Assembly (NCBI GenBank): GCA_011800805.1
Contig: MPNW01000163.1
Span: 1-64,000 of the forward strand
Direction: 5' to 3'
Length of the DNA: 64,000 nucleotides
Source: Hirudo medicinalis
Taxonomy: Eukaryota; Annelida; Clitellata; Hirudinida; Hirudinidae
Of this stretch, positions 61,171 to 64,000 are shown in pieces. The notes under the pieces were generated by a model that saw only the letters and a program-made list of their open reading frames with translations, had not been told where the DNA came from and ran no database searches. A program made the position numbers and the translations under genes. Position 1 is the stretch's first letter. Every line of letters begins with the position of its first letter.

Positions 61171-62227
61171 CCACTGTCGCCACTCTAGTTCTCCGTCTGG
61201 TGCTTGCTTTGGGGTGATCTAGTACAGGCCTCACAGCCAACAAGGCTACAGTTCAGCCTCTTCTACCTGCTGGCAATAAGCCTGGTCTGTGTCGTCGGCC
61301 TATATTAAGTGCCGTACCAGCACACGACTATCTACTCCGACTACGTACACACGTCGCTAAGCCTGTTCACCTATCCGAAGACTGACATGATAGAGGCCGC
61401 GTTGAACCATTTGATCAAGCGTATGCTCAGCGATCTCAAAAAGTATAAGCAGAAAGACGAGTACGTGTTCATGACGTTTACCGCGACCAAGCCGATCGAT
61501 AAGCGTAACATCCGCTACATAGACAATTATAACACCCTCGAAGACGGCAATGTCTATAGTAGTTAGTGCTTTGATTAAGATGTAGTACTTTCTATTCAGA
61601 ACCGACAACACTGGCCATAATCAGCTTTTCTGGTATGCTGATGGCGGGCCGTATCTTGCTCGTATTGGCCTGCTTAGCCAGCGTCATGGCAATTTAGTCA
61701 TCAGTGTCGTCTATGGCGTCACAGCAGGATTCATGGGCAGAGCAAGACCGATTAAGTAATGATGCGCATCATCGATGTGTACTACTAGCATCCTACCTTC
61801 ATCTTCTTCGTCATCATATTGGTTATCTCCTTAGAGCGAAATTGCGTGCTGATGTTCATGGTCGCTAGTGCCGTCCTGTGGCTCGACATGGTACGCACCA
61901 TACGAGAGCAGGTGTTGTTGATATATGGGCGTGAATATACCCAGGCGGCGGAGGCCGCCGGCATCGGTGCGTGTGGCACCGTCCAGTATTACATGATCCC
62001 TCAGCCTGCTCGAGTCAATGGTGATCTATATGACGCCGCTGGTGCCGCGGATCGTCATTCTTTAGAGCTTCCTGTCGCTCCTAGGCCTCGACGTCCAGGA
62101 ATCTATGACAAGCTTGGGCGTTCTCATTTCATTTGGCACAAAGAACACCAGCACGGCCAACCTGCTACTCTTAATTACCTGTGTTTTCCTGGTCTCGACG
62201 CTGTTCGCATTGCATTTCATCGTTGAC
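61171..62227 (+). pseudogene. Oligopeptide ABC permease, OppC type, decayed
   Basis: Second permease subunit. The frame starts MSDTTVATLVLRLVL at 61161 and after a shift shows FSLFYLLAISLVCVVGLY. An extra periplasmic domain, usual in alphaproteobacterial OppC, is open at 61309-61563 (TSLSLFTYPKTDMIEAALNH, TATKPIDKRNIRYIDNYNTL). FVIILVISLERNCVLMFMVA at 61805, LDMVRTIREQVLLIYGREYT, QAAEAAGIGA at 61880-61970 form the EAA loop. YMTPLVPRIVIL, FLSLLGLDVQESMTSLGVLI and LFALHFIVDGLRNALR end the gene near 62240. Stops and shifts throughout, but about half is readable. Confidence 0.92.
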
Positions 62228-62264
62228 GGACTTCGCAATGCACTTCGATTCGAAGGACAGATAG

Positions 62265-63820
62265 GATGACTGACGAACAATCCTGTCTATAAAGGACCTA
62301 CACCGTCTGCTTACGCACGCTCGACGACGAGTTGGAGGCAGGAAAAGCATCAACCTCAACGCCAACACAAGCGAGATTATCGCCGTCGTCAGTGAGTTTG
62401 ACTCGGGCAAGAGGTCAGACTATTCTAACGGCGATGAACATGCTGACTTCCAACGGCGAGGCGACGGGAGCTGTCGAATATCTCGACAAGATCCCGCTCA
62501 GCTAGTCGATATCGGAGCTCAACAAGATGCGAGGTCGTCAGATAAGCATGATCTCCATCGGCTTGATCTCCAAGGAGCTAATGACTCCGCCCGATTCACT
62601 ATATACTATAGGCAGCTAACTGATGGAGCATAAGTAACTAATTGAGGGATTCGATATGGTACTATCGAGGCCTAGACGTCATGGCAGCCCGTGCTGAAGC
62701 TGTTGAAGCCAAATCAAGATCCATGATCTAGAGGTGATTGAAGTCCTATTCATATGAGATGTATGGCGAGAAGAGGCAACGCGTCATGATTTCTATGGAT
62801 CTTGCCAACAATCCGGACATCATGATCGCCGACTAGTCGATAACGATGCTCTACGTCACCAGCCAGATGCAGATACTGATGTTGCACGCCGAGCTGCAAC
62901 GTACGCTGGGCATAGCGATCGCCTTTAATTACCATAGCTTTGTATTGTTCGAGGCTTTGCCTATCAGGCCTATGATATGCGCTGTGGTGAGGTAGCGAAA
63001 GATGGCAAGTCCGATCAGTTATTTGCCAATCAGCAGCACGAATACATTAAAATGATACTGATGGCAGGGCTTACTGATCGCAAGGCCGCACTCTCTGGTA
63101 ATGCATCTATCCTTCTGGTAGGGGGGGAGCAACGTCGAGGTTGCGTTCAAGATCAGTTACAGCCCGATCCGCTTCGGTATCCACAACTTTATCCAATATT
63201 GACTGCAGCAACATGCATTTGCTTCGCCGAGAACTGCTATTAGTTCTTCCAGAACCCGTTCGCTTCGCTGTTACTGCATATGACAGTCAGCTAGATTATC
63301 ACCGAGAACTGCTTGTGAATGAACTGTAGATCTCGACCAATGGTCGAGACCTTAGTTGAGAGTAAGCCTTACGCTTGATCGGCATCGATCAGACGGCGTG
63401 CAACCGCTACCCGCACGAATTATCGAGCGGCAGCGCCAGCAGTGATCACGATTGCTCTGGCTATGATCCTAAAGTCGAAAGAAGGTGGCACTAGACAAGA
63501 CGCATCGACAATCGACCACTCGGTGCAGAAGCAGATCGTGGAAAACTGCTGCACAAGCTACAAATCGACTATGACCTTACTATTTATTCACCACGAATCT
63601 TGCAGTGGTATGGGCGATATCCGAATATATCATCGTGATGAAATAGGAGAATACTCGTTGAGTATGGGCAAAAGAGTATGGGCACAAAGAAGCTATCGTT
63701 CGACAACCATCGCGAAGCCTGCACTAAAACTTAGATTGCTGCCGCCACCGACTAGATCAAGTTCCGTCATGAGGTCTAGAGCGCTGGACATTCAGGTTGA
63801 ATCGCAGGGATTACGTTAAA
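62265..63820 (+). pseudogene. Peptide ABC transporter double ATPase (OppD-OppF fused, YejF type), decayed
   Basis: Two ATP-binding domains in one gene. Domain 1: the Walker A at about 62385 reads SEFDSGKR where GESGSGKS is expected. MNMLTSNGEATGAVEYLDK, ELNKMRGRQISMISIG at 62520, YTIGSQLMEH, then QRVMISMDLANNPDIMIADx at 62780. EYIKMILMAGLTDRKAALSG at 63041 joins to domain 2, whose start (NVEVAFKISYSPIRFGIHNF) lacks a Walker A, so a deletion is likely near 63170-63400. LSSGSASSDHDCSGYD-like text covers the signature loop. Domain 2 ends with VALDKT, SVQKQIVENCC, YLFTTNLAVVWAISEYIIVM at 63580-63640. A G7 run (63121-63127) and a 14-bp duplication (63660-63687) add shifts. Confidence 0.88.
63660..63687. 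repeat. 14-bp tandem duplication in dead ATPase gene
   Basis: GAGTATGGGCAAAA and GAGTATGGGCACAA stand in succession. Confidence 0.85.
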
Positions 63821-64000
63821 GTTTGATTTGTGTTTCACTTTCATATGAAGTGTTTGGTCATACCAAGTTATATTCGGCAGAAACTACTTCGCTGCCGTAG
63901 GATATGGATACACATAAAGTGTGATGTTCTAAGCGGCTTCATTGTCTACCTGAAAAGTGTATACTGTGTGTAACCGTCAGTGTTTTTCTTTCGTACAGTC
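63821..64000. other. No gene seen
   Basis: The last 180 bases are AT-rich, with no recognisable coding or RNA feature; the window ends here. Confidence 0.6.

Noticed and set aside
3773..63820. Reassignment of UAG to Trp or Gln, because TAG dominates the in-frame stops
   Set aside because: DUF721 and exbB end with TAG at the expected family length; the dead genes also carry TAA/TGA stops, frameshifts and deletions; intact genes contain no internal TAG; and no suppressor tRNA is visible.
1..64000. All frame damage as sequencing or assembly error
   Set aside because: The intact genes have clean frames over 0.5-2.5 kb in the same sequence; the dead genes also carry missense changes at catalytic residues, nonsense substitutions, kilobase deletions and duplications that indel-type read errors would not produce. 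Homopolymer lengths alone remain open to this doubt.

Overview
This 64-kb window looks like a piece of an alphaproteobacterial chromosome, most probably Hyphomicrobiales (Rhizobiales), caught in massive gene decay. The order assignment is an inference from remembered gene orders: mutY / DUF721 / dsbA-like / smc; frcR, fructokinase and frcBCA; glgP-glgB-glgC-glgA-pgm-glgX; cysD-cysNC-cysQ. Nearly every recognisable gene is broken by several in-frame stops, small frameshifts and larger deletions, while family resemblance can still be read over kilobases. That is the picture of a host-restricted symbiont in mid-reduction rather than of a free-living organism. Only five protein genes and one tRNA gene look intact: a DUF721 (DciA-like) protein, a DsbA-like thiol oxidoreductase lipoprotein, exbB-exbD-tonB (three genes counted as one operon), a DegT-family sugar-nucleotide aminotransferase, and tRNA-Gln(UUG).

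Layout. 0-7 kb: dead mutY (minus), intact DUF721 and dsbA-like genes, dead smc. 7-13 kb: two dead RND efflux permeases facing each other and a dead membrane-fusion protein. 13.4-16 kb: intact exbB-exbD-tonB operon (minus). 16-25 kb: a dead iron island (fecI-like sigma factor, fecR-like regulator, TonB-dependent receptor, DUF2218 protein, IucA/IucC siderophore synthetase) running into the 3' half of recQ, then tRNA-Gln. 26-32 kb: dead pyruvate phosphate dikinase and acyl-CoA synthetase. 32-39 kb: dead DUF1499 protein, bioY, nucleotide-sugar epimerase and sulfate activation genes cysD-cysNC-cysQ. 39-40 kb: intact DegT-family aminotransferase. 40-46 kb: dead fructose uptake locus (fructokinase, RbsD/FucU mutarotase, ROK regulator, frcB-frcC-frcA). 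46-58 kb: dead glycogen locus glgP-glgB-glgC-glgA-pgm-glgX-aglA. 58-64 kb: dead oligopeptide ABC transporter (binding protein, two permeases, a double ATPase).

How it hangs together. What has gone is catabolic flexibility, storage, sulfate assimilation, siderophore synthesis, efflux and DNA maintenance (mutY, recQ, smc). What remains is a TonB energiser whose neighbouring receptor is dead, an envelope disulfide protein, a replication-linked protein and one envelope-sugar enzyme. The decay carries a distinctive signature: at least a dozen short (12-30 bp) direct tandem duplications, many of which break a reading frame, and G/C homopolymers of 7-10 bases, together with gene-to-gene deletion fusions (smc/RND, iucA/recQ, cysD/cysN, glgX/aglA). 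Four perfect or near-perfect palindromes stand out. I saw no CRISPR array, phage or insertion sequence, and no novel defence or mobile system. Pseudogene borders are estimates from visible family similarity, read without database searches.
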